From the NCBI GenBank assembly GCA_900079695.1, contig LT599022.1:338287-402286 (forward strand): DNA of 64,000 nt. Direction: 5' to 3'. Of the stretch, positions 24,877-50,763 are shown piece after piece. The notes beneath the pieces are model-generated. The model was not told where the DNA came from. It was given only the letters and a program-made list of their open reading frames with translations, and did not search any database. The position numbers and the translations under genes are program-made. The stretch comes from an uncultured Alphaproteobacteria bacterium. GTDB lineage: Bacteria; Pseudomonadota; Alphaproteobacteria; Rhodospirillales; Rhodospirillaceae. Position 1 is the stretch's first letter; each line of letters starts with the position of its first letter.

Positions 24877-25656
24877 ATGATTACGGAAAAAAGTCCGGGG
24901 AATTGGCGCGAGCTGCAGGATTGGACCGCCCAAATTCTCCGTGAGTGTGGGTGGACAGCAGATACGGAAGTTACGATTAAGCTGGCACGGGGAAGAGCGA
25001 GCATTGACGTCTTGGCAACGGAACATGTCCAGGGGCGCAACTATCTCACCCTCATAGAATGTAAACACTGGGCAACCCCCGTTCCTCAGGCGGTAGCCCA
25101 TAGCTTCCGAACCGTTGTGGCCGAGGCTGGGGCTAACGCTGGGTATATCGTATCGAAAGCGGGTTTCCAATCAGGTGCGTACGACGCCGTCGAACACTCG
25201 AATATCAAGCTGTTGACATGGGAGGAGTTTCAGGCGGCTTTTGAAGAACAGTGGTATTGGTCCCACCATGTAGAGATGGTCAAAGATATATTGGACCCGC
25301 TGTGCTCGTACCTGGAGCCGATACCGGCTATGGCCGCATGGGATCAATACCTCGACAAGGAGCATGTGGACCGATTGGTTACGATGCACAGGGAGAATTT
25401 CCAGCTTGGGGCGCTCATAATGAGTATGCATCCGGTGCAAAGGAATTTGCCGGGGCGCGGCGGACGCGTAATCCTTCCGCTTGGTGACCGAACTAAGGAA
25501 TATGGGAATCTGCCTGAGGGACTATATGCCATAGCAGGATATCGTGAGTTTCTTGACGCGTTGACCTGCCATGCGCTCCCGATCTTGGCCGAATTTCGGA
25601 GCTATCGAGACATTGCGATGGAGAGAAAAAAGCGCGCCGAACCGAACGTGGTTTAG
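24877..25656 (+). CDS. Mrr-like restriction endonuclease domain protein
   Basis: A 259-residue protein whose first 130 residues resemble the Mrr/PD-(D/E)xK nuclease fold: WRELQDWTAQILRECGW, then SIDVLATEH with the metal-binding Asp, then LIECKHW as the ExK motif, then AGANAGYIVSKAGFQSGAYDAV. The C-terminal half is not recognised. The start follows a strong AAGGAGG. G+C is visibly lower than in the flanking genes, which points to recent transfer. It may be a DNA defence nuclease carried at the edge of the element; no methyltransferase or helicase partner is adjacent. Confidence 0.75.
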   Translation: MITEKSPGNWRELQDWTAQILRECGWTADTEVTIKLARGRASIDVLATEHVQGRNYLTLIECKHWATPVPQAVAHSFRTVVAEAGANAGYIVSKAGFQSGAYDAVEHSNIKLLTWEEFQAAFEEQWYWSHHVEMVKDILDPLCSYLEPIPAMAAWDQYLDKEHVDRLVTMHRENFQLGALIMSMHPVQRNLPGRGGRVILPLGDRTKEYGNLPEGLYAIAGYREFLDALTCHALPILAEFRSYRDIAMERKKRAEPNVV

Positions 25657-25990
25657 GAGCTCATCACCATCGTCACCGGTGGCCAAGCGATAAGCTGGCG
25701 CGTTTGGACGGCCGCAGGCTGAAAGATGCGGTGGGGCATCGTCTGCCGCAGGGCCAGCTTGCTCGCTTCCGGCTCTTTCTAGGCAGTGTGCGGTCGCCGC
25801 GGCTGGGAGGCCGCATATCTCCGCGTTGATATCCTCAGGTCTCACCCCGCCGAACGCGCCGCTCATGCTTATATGCTGTGACCCCCGAGTTTCATCCAGC
25901 GGAGACTGGAGCCCGGAGTTGAGATTGGCGCAGTAACGCCGGCGAAGCAATGGGCGAGCGGCGGAGCCTGTCCGACGACCGACGTTCCGG
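25657..25990. other. Intergenic stretch between the nuclease gene and the NRPS genes
   Basis: Two convergent genes end here. I see no recognisable gene, tRNA or clear terminator. A 142-codon minus-strand frame (25522-25950) shows no known motif. The junction between mobile-element DNA and the biosynthetic locus probably lies in or near this stretch. Confidence 0.45.
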
Positions 25991-28900
25991 TCAGAGCAGC
26001 CCTTCCTGCCGCAGATAGTCCAGGATATGGTTGGCGACTTGGCCGACCAGACCGGGCGAGAGTATGGTTTCGTGCGTGCCCTCGGTCCATTTCAGGCAGA
26101 TGTTGGCAGGGTCGACGAAGCGCCCCCATCCCTGCCACAGGTCGTCGGCGACGATAGAGGGATTGTTGGTGAAATCGGTCGCGCGGACGAACAGAATCTT
26201 GTTCGACGAGCGTTCCCGCTTTTCGTAGCGGGCGGCGGCGACGGTGTTGCGACGATAGGTCTGCACCAGATTGCCCATTTGCACGGCGTTGAATCCGGTC
26301 GGCAGCACGCCGGAGGCTTCGCCGCAGCGGACCAGATAATCCATACGTTCCTCGCGCGGCAGCGCCCTCAGCACGTCTTTGTCGAGGGCGAAGGTGGCCT
26401 TGAGCAGGGTCGTCAGCAGGTCGACGTCGTCCTTGGCGGCCATCTGCCGGGCGGTGCGGTTGTCGGCGACGGTGTCCAGGATCAGCACCGGGTTCGGGGC
26501 GTGACCCAGGGCCTGATAGCGAAGCGCCGCCTCGTAGGCGAGCAGGCCGCCGAAGCTCCATCCCGCGAAGATCACATCGCCGCGCGCGACCTTCACGATT
26601 TCCGCCAAGTAGTCGTCGGCGAGGGTTTCGACCCGCTGATGTTCGGAGCTGACGGCGTTGCGTTCGGTCGAAAAACCTGCGCTTTCGACTGCGTAGACCG
26701 TACAGTGCTCTCCGAGCAGGCGGGCGAGGTCGCTGTAGCAGAACACGCTGCCGCCGACGGGATGGAACAGGAAGATGCTGCTGCCGCCTTCGTGGTGGCT
26801 GAGCTTGATCACCGGGCCGTCGCGCTTGACGGTCTTGCCCCCCAGGATCTCGGCGAGGTCGGCGATGCTCGGGTTCTGGAACAGATCGGGCAGAGACAGA
26901 TGCACGCCGATCTCCTTCTCGATCAGCGCCACCAGCCGGATCGCCAGGATGCTGTGCCCGCCGAGGGTGAAGAAGCTGGCGGTCGCGTCGGCGACCGTAA
27001 CCCCCAGAAGGCGGGTCCACAGGGCCGCCAAAGCCTGCTCCAGCGCGCTTTCCGGCGGGCGTCCGCCGGATGCCGCCGCCGCCCGACCGCCGAGCGGCGA
27101 GGGCAACGCCTTCTTGTCGACCTTGCGGTTGGCCGACAGCGGCAATTCGACCATCGGCACGAAATAATCGGGCACGCAATAGGACGGCAGCTGCCGGGCG
27201 AGATGGGCGGCAAGAGCGTCGATGCCGATATCGCCCACGACATAGGCGGCGAGACTTTTGTCCTCGCCGGTGCGGAACTGTCCGGCTACGACCGCCACCT
27301 GCCGCACGCCGGGAAACGCCGCCACGGCCTTTTCGACCTCGGCGATCTCGACGCGGTTGCCGCGGATCTTGACCTGCTGATCGGTGCGGCCGCGGTAATG
27401 GATCAGTCCGTTCTGGGCGAAGCCCTGATCGCCGCTGCGGTAGGCCCGCACGCCGTTTATCCGCACGAACGATTCGGGGTTCTCGCCGTTGAGGTAGCCG
27501 CGCGACACGCCTGCGCCGGAAATCCACAGCTCGCCGGTGACCGAGTCCGGCAGTTGCTGACCGTTGCGGTCGTGCACGGTGATCGTCACGCCGTTCAGGG
27601 GTGCGCCGATCGGATAGGCGGAAAAGGCCTGGTGGTTGGCGTAATCGATGCGAAACGCGCTGCTGTCGACCGTGCATTCGGTGGGGCCGTAGACGTTGAA
27701 CAGCACCACCTGCTCGTGGCCGGGAACGGCGTAGAACTTGCGCACCATGTCCGGGCGCAGCACCTCGCCGGCCAACAGGATGCGCTGGATCGGAAGCGGG
27801 CTGCGGGTTTCGTGCAGATGGTCGACCAGCAGATTGAAAAAGGCCGGGGTCATGTCGGTAAGGTCGATGCGCTCGCGCGTCACATAATCCCGGAACGCCT
27901 CCGGGCGTTTGCGCTGCTCGTCCGAAAGGATGTGCAGGGTCTTGCCGCGAAACAGCGAAACCGCGATCTGCTGGATCGACGCGTCGAACGACAGCGGCGC
28001 CACCAGCGCCACCCGGGCGCAGCCGTCGCTGAAATTCTTCAGCGCCGCCAGGATGTGCAGAAGGTGGCGGTGCTCCTCCATCACACCCTTGGGCAGGCCG
28101 GTCGAACCGCTGGTGTAGACGATGTAGGCCAATTGTTCGGGAGCGATCGGCGGCAGGGATGCGGGAGCCCGGTCGCGGGCCCGGGCGATCTCGTCGGTGC
28201 CGAAGCGGCAGGGATCGGCGGCGATTGCGGTGCGCCCGCCTTTGCGGATGATCACGTCGAAGCGGCTGTCGGCGAAAGCCGGGCTTCCAGGCAGGGTCGG
28301 GCGGAACGACAGTTCCACCGCGACCGGACTGTGCGCCGCCCAGTCGGTGAAGACGCGGCGCGGCACGAACATCTCGGTCGTGGCGTCGAGGTGCAGCAGG
28401 GCGCTCTGGTCGCCCGACCGGCGGGCATGCTCCACGACCCGTTCCCGCAGCCGGTCGCGGGCGTCGAGGTCGCGCACGGCGCCGAGGTAGACCGCGCCGC
28501 CTTCCGCCAGCCGCGCCACCGCCGCATCCAGAACCCGGCGCAGATAGGTGTAGCCGGGGAAATTCTCGACGACGCCGTTCAGGACGATGGCGTCGAACTC
28601 GCCCTGTTCGAGAAACTCGAGATCGATCGCTTCCAGGGGCAGAGCCCTGACCGGCGCGTCGGCGGAGAATTCGGCCAGGCGGTCGATTTCGTTGCGGGCC
28701 AGTTCGAAGGCGGCGTAGACGCCCGCCGTGCGCGACAAGGTCCGCGCCAATGTGCCCGAGCCCGAACCGATATCGAGGAGGGTTTTGCCGCTGTCGGCCC
28801 CAAGGTCCAGGGCCTCGACCACCGCCTGGGCCATCGCCTCCAGGGTGTCGGCGGACAGGGGGGTGCCGTCGACGTCGTTTCGCCAACCCCGGTCGCTGCC

Positions 28901-29436
28901 CGATTCGGCGATCTGCTCCCAATGGGCGATGCTGGATAGGGCGCCGTCGAGCTTGATCGCGTCGTCGCAGCGGGCGGCGTCCAGACAGAGGACGTGCCGG
29001 GCGGCGGGGTTGCGGTAGAGCAGATATTCGGCTGCGTTCGAATTTTCGCTGTCGGTGACGATCAGCGCCGCCGGTCTGAGCATGATTTCCTGGCGCGCGG
29101 TCGGCATGTCGCATTCGATCGGCAGATAAACCCCGCCCGCCCGCCAGATGCCGAGCGCCGCCGCCAGATAAAGCGCGCTCCTTCGGCACAGGACGCCGAC
29201 CACCGGCGGGGAATCGTAACGCCGCGCCAGGATGAAATCCGCAATGCCGCGCGACAGGTGTTCCAACTGGGCGAAGCTCAACGTCTGTCCGCCGCCGACC
29301 AGGGCGATGGTTTCGGCATGGTCCGCGACGATCTCCCGGAACAGATCCTCGATACTGCGGGAGGGGGCGGCGTTCGTCTCGGCGGCGGGGCGGAGGGGTG
29401 GCCGGGGCGGCAGGGCGAGCGGGATGTCGGCGATCT

Positions 29437-29440
<4 letters not shown>
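25991..29440 (-). CDS. NRPS termination module: A (interrupted by methyltransferase)-PCP-TE
   Basis: A 1149-residue synthetase without its own C domain; that domain is at the end of the upstream protein. The A domain is split. Motif a2 (GGVYLPIE) is near residue 93. A methyltransferase insert follows, with SAM motif LDIGSGSGT near 227 and GGAVYLGAVRDLDA. Motif a3 (YTSGSTGLPKG) resumes only near 445. The specificity residues read from FDASIQQ, the DMTPAFF and ILLAGE regions and NVYGPTECTVD give DAQDLAVVDK, close to Gln codes. PCP serine is in GGHSI near 828. The thioesterase has GWSFGG near 961 and His in GTHET near 1121. It starts with GTG, overlapping the upstream stop by 4 bp. It adds and probably methylates the last residue, then releases or cyclises the product. 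Confidence 0.93.
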
Positions 29441-45786
<16,346 letters not shown>

Positions 45787-46142
45787 TTTATCGTTCGTCG
45801 TCCATATTGCGGAGATGCGGGGGTATCGCAGGCGGGAGGGAGGGGTTTAATCGAATTTGATTCGAAATTCGACAATAGAAGTCGTTGTGTTGTTTGCTGC
45901 GTGTTTATGGATATTATTTGCGGAGGGGTCGATCGAACCTTGGAGTGCCCTTCATTTTCTAATGGTTTTTTGGAGTCCATGCAATAGAGTGGGGCGAGAG
46001 CCCAAGGTTCGGCGAGGCGGACGAGGAGTTGGAGCAGTCATGGAGGCTGCGATGTCCGATGGTGGGATTCCCGGCAGCGTTCGGACTGGAAACGCCAACC
46101 GGCTCGCGACGGCCGGACGGCGAATCACGTTGAGAACGTAAA
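45787..46142. promoter_or_regulatory. Divergent promoter region between the NRPS and E1-KAS III genes
   Basis: This 356-bp gap separates the start codons of two divergent biosynthetic genes. It holds an A+T-rich island (about 45850-45965) in otherwise G+C-rich DNA, the usual look of a promoter. No regulator gene is adjacent. An 8-bp palindrome lies nearest the NRPS start. Confidence 0.7.
45851..45872. promoter_or_regulatory. 8-bp palindrome in the divergent promoter
   Basis: TCGAATTT (45851-45858) and AAATTCGA (45865-45872) flank GATTCG, 65 bp before the NRPS start codon. The site could be an operator controlling both directions. Confidence 0.5.
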
Positions 46143-49100
46143 ATGACCCTCAGTCCACCGAATGCGCGGCGCCAGGGCGCCGAGAACCTGTCGCTTCCCG
46201 AAACGCCGTGTCCAGACGAGGTGCTGCAGCTTTATCGGTCGATGCGCGGCGCGCGGGCGATCGACGAGATGGAGCGGGAACTGATCGCGCGCGGCGAGGC
46301 GTTTTTCCATGTGAGCGGAGCCGGGCACGAAGCGACCGCGGCGCTGGCGAAATATCTCCGCGACGACGATTTTCTCCACTGCCACTATCGCGACAAGGCG
46401 CTCCTTCTCGCCCGCGGCGTTCCCGTCGGCGCGTTCTTCGACAATCTCCTGTGCAATGCGGACAGTCAGTCGGCCGGGCGCCAGATGAGCGCGCATGTGT
46501 CGGCGCCGGAGCTGAACGTCCTCAGCATCGTCGGTCCCGTGGGCAACAGCGCCCTTCAGGCCGCCGGCGTCGCGCATGAAATCAAGGCGCGCGAGAGCCG
46601 TCCGATCGTGCTGTGCGCGCTCGGCGACGGGATGAGTCAGCAGGGCGAAGTCCTCGAGGCGATCGCCGAGGCGGTGCGCTGGCGCCTGCCGGTCTTCTTC
46701 CTGATCGAAGACAATTCCTACGCGATCTCGACGCGGACCGGCGGAAAGACCTTTTACTCGACGCCGGACGGCGATCCCGAGACGTTTTGCGGGCTCGCGA
46801 TCCATCGCGTCGACGGCAGCGATCCGATCGCCTGCGCCGAGGCTTTCGGTGCGCTGGTCGGCACGGTTCGCGACACGCGCGGCCCGGCGCTCTGCGTGAT
46901 GACGGTCGCGAGGCTGTGCGACCATACCAATGCCGACGACGAAACCGTCTATCGCACGCCGGACGAACGGCGTCATCTTCGCGCGACCGCCGACCCCCTC
47001 GCCAAACTGCGCGTTTGGCTGATGAGCGCGGGCGTCGGAGAGGAACGGATCTCGGCGCTCGACCGCGCGATCGCCGCCGAGACGCGCGCGGCCGCCGAGC
47101 AGGCGCTGGAGCACGATGCGCCCCGCGCCATGTTCGGCGCCAAGGCGCCGCTCGGCGACGAGATGACGCGCCGGGAGCGGGAATGCCGCGGAACGGAGGG
47201 CGATGCCTCGGTTCCGATGGCCGCCGCTCTGAGAACCTGCCTGGCCGCGAGACTGCGCGACGACTCCCGGGTCACCCTCTACGGAGAGGATATCGAGGAT
47301 CCCAAGGGCGATGTTTTCGGCCTGACGCGCGGCCTCGGCGATGAGTTTCCCGGCAGGGTCGTGAATTCTCCCCTGAGCGAATCGACGATCATGGGCGTCT
47401 CGATCGGACGGGCCCTGGCGGGCGGCCGGCCGGTCGCCTTCTTTCAGTTCGCCGATTTTCTTCCGCTCGGCTTCAACCAACTCGCCGGCGAACTCGCCAG
47501 CCTGCATTGGCGGACCGACGGCGGTTGGCGCGCGCCGGTGGTCGTCCTCGCCAGTTGCGGCGCCTATCGTCCGGGCCTCGGGCCGTTTCACGCGGGCAGC
47601 GCTGAGGCGCTCGTCGCCCATGTTCCGGGGCTCGACGTCGCGCTGCCCTCCACCGCCGCCGACGCGGCGGGGATGTTGAACGCGGCGTTCCGCAGCCAGA
47701 GGCCGACGGTCGTGCTGTATCCCAAGGCGCTTCTGAACGACGCCACGCGCGGCGGTCCGGCGAATGTCTCCGACCTGTTCGTTCCCGTCGGCACGGCGCG
47801 CAAGGTTCGGGAAGGCGACGCGCTGACCCTGGTCGCCTGGGGCAACACGGTGCCGTTGTGCGAAAGAGTTGCCGAGACCCTCGCGGAAACCGGAGTCGCG
47901 GCGGAGGTCATCGACCTGCGCTGGATTTCGCCCTGGGACACCGAGATGGTTTGCCGCTCGGCGCGCAAGACCGGACGGCTTCTGGTCGCGCACGAAGACA
48001 ATCTGACCGCGGGCTTCGGCGCCGAAGTGATCGCCGCCGTGGTCGAACAGGTCAAGGCGCCTCTCGAAGTCCGCCGGGTCGCGCGGCCCGACACGTTCGT
48101 GCCCTGCCATTTCGGCAACCAGCTCGAAGTTCTGCCGTCCTACCGGAGGATTCTGACGGCCGCGGCGGAGATGTGCGATCTCGATCTCGCCTGGGACGTC
48201 GCTCCCGACGCCGTCGACGGGCACCTCGTCGTCGAGACCATCGGTTCGAGCCCGGCGGACCAGTCGATCGAAGTCGCCGAACTGTTGGTGAAGTGCGGCG
48301 ACACCGTGGTGGCCGGGCAGACCATCGCGAGCCTGGAGGGGGACAAGGCGGTCATCGAAATCGCGTCTCCGGCGGACGGCGTGGTCGAAGAGATTCATCT
48401 TCGGCCCGGCGAACGCGGCACCGTCGGCGCACCTTTGATCACGCTCGGCGTCGCCCGCCAACGGCGGCGCCAGCCGGTTCGGGAAGACACCGGAACGGCG
48501 CGGCTTACGCGGCGCAAGTCGGCCGTGCCGCAGCCCCAGTCGCGGCCGCAATCCGGCGATCGGAGCGTCGTCGCGGTCGCCGGGCTCGGCGCCGTCTTGG
48601 GGTGCGACCGGCTTGAAAACCGCGATCTGATCGCGAGGCTGCCGACGCTGGCGATGGACGGAGGCGACGGCCTTTATCAACGCACCGGGATCGAAAGCCG
48701 TCCGGTCGCCGATTCCTCGCAAACCGTCGTGAGCATGGCGGCGGAGGCGGCCCGCGAGGCCCTTGCGGAAGCGGGGCTCGGCGTCGACGCCCTCAGCCTG
48801 ATCATCTGCTGCACGACGACGCCCGAGATGATCGCGCCCTCCAGCGCCTGCCGCATCCTGCATGCCCTCGACCCGGCGGTGGAGGTGGCGGCCTACGATC
48901 TTCAGGCCGCATGCTCGGGGTATCTTTACGCGCTGACCGCGGCCTTCGATCATCTTCAGGCTCGCCCGGACGGGGCGGTATTGGTGCTGACGTCGGAACT
49001 CATGCGCCGGATCGTCGACATCGACGATCCCGCGACCTCACCGGTTTTCGGCGATGCCGCCACCGCGACCGTTCTCACCGGCGCGGCTTCGGCGGCCCGC

Positions 49101-49532
49101 CGTCTGGCGCTGTTCCGGCGGCCGTTCGTGAGCGCGCACGGCGAGACCGGAAAGACGCTGCAGGTGCCCTTGCCGGGACCGGATGCCCATGTCCGGATGG
49201 ACGGCAGACGCATCTTCGGCGAAGGGGTCAGGCGGATGGGCTTCGCGCTGCAGGAAGCCTGCGCGCGTTCCGGACTGGCGGTCGAGGATCTCGATCTGAT
49301 CGTTCCGCATCAGGCGAACGGGCGGATCATCGAGGCGCTCCGCGCGCGTCTGCATCTGCCCGCCGAACGGGTCTGGAACGAAATCCGCTTCCGCGGCAAC
49401 ACGTCGTCGAGTTCGATTCCGCTTGCTTTGACCACGATATTGCGGGAGCCGGGTCCGCCACGCCGGATCGGCGTCTGCGCGTTCGGCGCCGGGTATACGT
49501 TCGGCGGCGCGATCTGCGAGACGGCGCGGTGA
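46143..49532 (+). CDS. Fusion of 2-oxoacid dehydrogenase E1alpha, E1beta, lipoyl domain and KAS III
   Basis: A 1129-residue single chain. E1alpha (about 15-330) has the thiamine-diphosphate motif from GDGMSQQGE (160) to EDNSYAIST (190), plus HTNADDETVYR (260) as in branched-chain and acetoin E1alpha. E1beta (about 355-685) has GEDIEDPKGDVFGLT and LSESTIMGVSIG. A lipoyl domain (about 695-770) has the lysine in EGDKAVIE (734). KAS III (about 800-1129) has Cys in QAACSGY (923), His in VPHQANG (1054) and Asn in RGNTSSSS (1084), spaced as in FabH. No E2 acyltransferase core or E3 is present. The likely sequence is decarboxylation of a 2-oxoacid, acyl transfer to the lipoyl arm, then condensation with malonyl carrier protein. 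The gene is divergent from the NRPS; the acyl product could feed its first C domain (inference). Confidence 0.9.
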   Translation: MTLSPPNARRQGAENLSLPETPCPDEVLQLYRSMRGARAIDEMERELIARGEAFFHVSGAGHEATAALAKYLRDDDFLHCHYRDKALLLARGVPVGAFFDNLLCNADSQSAGRQMSAHVSAPELNVLSIVGPVGNSALQAAGVAHEIKARESRPIVLCALGDGMSQQGEVLEAIAEAVRWRLPVFFLIEDNSYAISTRTGGKTFYSTPDGDPETFCGLAIHRVDGSDPIACAEAFGALVGTVRDTRGPALCVMTVARLCDHTNADDETVYRTPDERRHLRATADPLAKLRVWLMSAGVGEERISALDRAIAAETRAAAEQALEHDAPRAMFGAKAPLGDEMTRRERECRGTEGDASVPMAAALRTCLAARLRDDSRVTLYGEDIEDPKGDVFGLTRGLGDEFPGRVVNSPLSESTIMGVSIGRALAGGRPVAFFQFADFLPLGFNQLAGELASLHWRTDGGWRAPVVVLASCGAYRPGLGPFHAGSAEALVAHVPGLDVALPSTAADAAGMLNAAFRSQRPTVVLYPKALLNDATRGGPANVSDLFVPVGTARKVREGDALTLVAWGNTVPLCERVAETLAETGVAAEVIDLRWISPWDTEMVCRSARKTGRLLVAHEDNLTAGFGAEVIAAVVEQVKAPLEVRRVARPDTFVPCHFGNQLEVLPSYRRILTAAAEMCDLDLAWDVAPDAVDGHLVVETIGSSPADQSIEVAELLVKCGDTVVAGQTIASLEGDKAVIEIASPADGVVEEIHLRPGERGTVGAPLITLGVARQRRRQPVREDTGTARLTRRKSAVPQPQSRPQSGDRSVVAVAGLGAVLGCDRLENRDLIARLPTLAMDGGDGLYQRTGIESRPVADSSQTVVSMAAEAAREALAEAGLGVDALSLIICCTTTPEMIAPSSACRILHALDPAVEVAAYDLQAACSGYLYALTAAFDHLQARPDGAVLVLTSELMRRIVDIDDPATSPVFGDAATATVLTGAASAARRLALFRRPFVSAHGETGKTLQVPLPGPDAHVRMDGRRIFGEGVRRMGFALQEACARSGLAVEDLDLIVPHQANGRIIEALRARLHLPAERVWNEIRFRGNTSSSSIPLALTTILREPGPPRRIGVCAFGAGYTFGGAICETAR

Positions 49533-49545
49533 CGCGAATGGGCGT

Positions 49546-49568
49546 CCGCCGGGCTCCGGTCCCGGCGG
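49546..49568 (+). terminator. Hairpin just after the E1-KAS III fusion gene
   Basis: CCGCCGGG (49546-49553) pairs with CCCGGCGG (49561-49568) around 7 nt, 13 nt after the stop codon. There is no T-run, so efficient intrinsic termination is uncertain. Confidence 0.45.
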
Positions 49569-49837
49569 CGCGAACCTCTGAGGCACGACAGGTACGGAAA
49601 GGACCGGGAAACGTTGATCAACTCGGGCGGTCGGGTGAAATTCCACCGCAAGCCCCGGGGAAATAGGCATATATTTTCGTTCGTCGTGCTGTGGGCCCGG
49701 CCGGCTCCACGGCGTTCTCCCAACATCGGAAAGGACGCCCGGAGGTTCGGCCGCATCTGCCCGGCAGTCATCAGCCATGGCAACGCGTATCGAGGCGGGA
49801 CCCGGTCGAACGGGTCGAGATCTTCCGCCGGGAGGGA

Positions 49838-49851
49838 ACCCGCTTGCGGGT
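49838..49851 (+). promoter_or_regulatory. Small hairpin next to the formyltransferase ribosome site
   Basis: ACCCGC and GCGGGT pair around TT, immediately before GGGGAG (49856-49861). It could modulate access to the ribosome site of the TTG start at 49867. Confidence 0.35.
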
Positions 49852-49866
49852 GATTGGGGAGTCGTC

Positions 49867-50763
49867 TTGAAAATCGTCGTATGTGCAAAGAAGGATCTCG
49901 CCGGATGTCTCGCGCTCAACCGGTTGACGGCCGCGCTTGCGGGGCGGCATGAGGTCTTCGTCGTCCTGTCCGACTACGTGATGAAAGAAGAGACCGGCAA
50001 TCCTTACGCCGCGTGGTTGGTGGCTCACGAACGGAACATCGTTCTGGACCGGATACTGCCTTGGTTGGACGCACGTTTTCCGAAGGGGAGCGCCGCAGCG
50101 TGCCAGACCTACGCGGGGCTCTCCGCGCGCTACGGCATTCCGATCGAACTCTGGGGGCCGATCCGATCCCCCGAAGCCACGGAGGCGATGCGGAAGCTGG
50201 CGCCGGACGTGATCGTGTCGTGTCGCTACGATTACGTGTTCCGGAAGGAGGCGATCGCAATTCCGCGCCTGGGGCTTTACGGCATGCATCCGGGTGCGCT
50301 GCCCGCGTTTCAGGGATTGTGCTGTCCCTATCGCGCGATGGAGCGGGGGGAGGCGCGATCGGGTTGCACCGTGTTCCAACTCGATGCCGGGCTGGATACG
50401 GGGCCGGTAGTGGACGTCGGCTGGTGGCCGATCGCCTACGGCCGTTCGGTTCTGTGGAATTTCGTCCACACCTATTTCGCCGGCGTCGACGCGTTGATGC
50501 GGCACCTGCCGGTACTCGAAACCGGCGTACCGCTGCCCGCCACGCCTCAAAGGTCCGAAGGCCGTCACTACTATTCCTATCCCACGGAGCAGGAATTCCG
50601 CAGCTTCGCCGAGCGCGGCGGGCGGCTCGTCGATACCGGCGACTATCTCGAAATGCTGTCGTGGTTCCTGCCCGACGGGATGGCGGATGCGCGGATGCCG
50701 GAGTTGCGCGCGTTGGTCAGCGCCGGGGAGAGCGAAGTCGCCAGAGTGCATGAAAGAGCATAG
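49867..50763 (+). CDS. Formyltransferase-like protein with altered active site
   Basis: About 298 residues with the formyl-transferase fold of Fmt, GART and PvdF-like enzymes. The GMHPGALPAFQG segment (near residue 140) and CTVFQLDAGLDTGPVVD carry the catalytic His and Asp of the family, but the Asn two residues before the His is Gly here. The C-terminal third is unrecognised. I choose TTG at 49867 because GGGGAG stands 5 nt before it and the sequence fits the family from LKIVVCAKKD; an ATG at 49777 would add 30 residues of unlikely sequence. It may formylate an amine of the peptide product, as PvdF does in pyoverdine synthesis, but no ornithine hydroxylase is present. Its last 47 bp overlap the MFS gene tail to tail. 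Confidence 0.75.
   Translation: MKIVVCAKKDLAGCLALNRLTAALAGRHEVFVVLSDYVMKEETGNPYAAWLVAHERNIVLDRILPWLDARFPKGSAAACQTYAGLSARYGIPIELWGPIRSPEATEAMRKLAPDVIVSCRYDYVFRKEAIAIPRLGLYGMHPGALPAFQGLCCPYRAMERGEARSGCTVFQLDAGLDTGPVVDVGWWPIAYGRSVLWNFVHTYFAGVDALMRHLPVLETGVPLPATPQRSEGRHYYSYPTEQEFRSFAERGGRLVDTGDYLEMLSWFLPDGMADARMPELRALVSAGESEVARVHERA

Larger units (their letters stand above)
49533..49866. other. Intergenic stretch before the formyltransferase gene
   Basis: No gene is supported. It contains the hairpin after the fusion gene (49546-49568), a GGGTGAAATTCC stretch near 49635 that recalls riboswitch sequences but without the rest of any consensus, a GACCCG/CGGGTC repeat near 49800, and a small hairpin near the next start. 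Confidence 0.5.

Noticed and set aside
49600-49680. GGGTGAAATTCC stretch resembling part of an FMN or cobalamin riboswitch
   Set aside because: The other conserved blocks of either riboswitch are missing, and the downstream gene is not a vitamin gene. A covariance-model scan would settle it.
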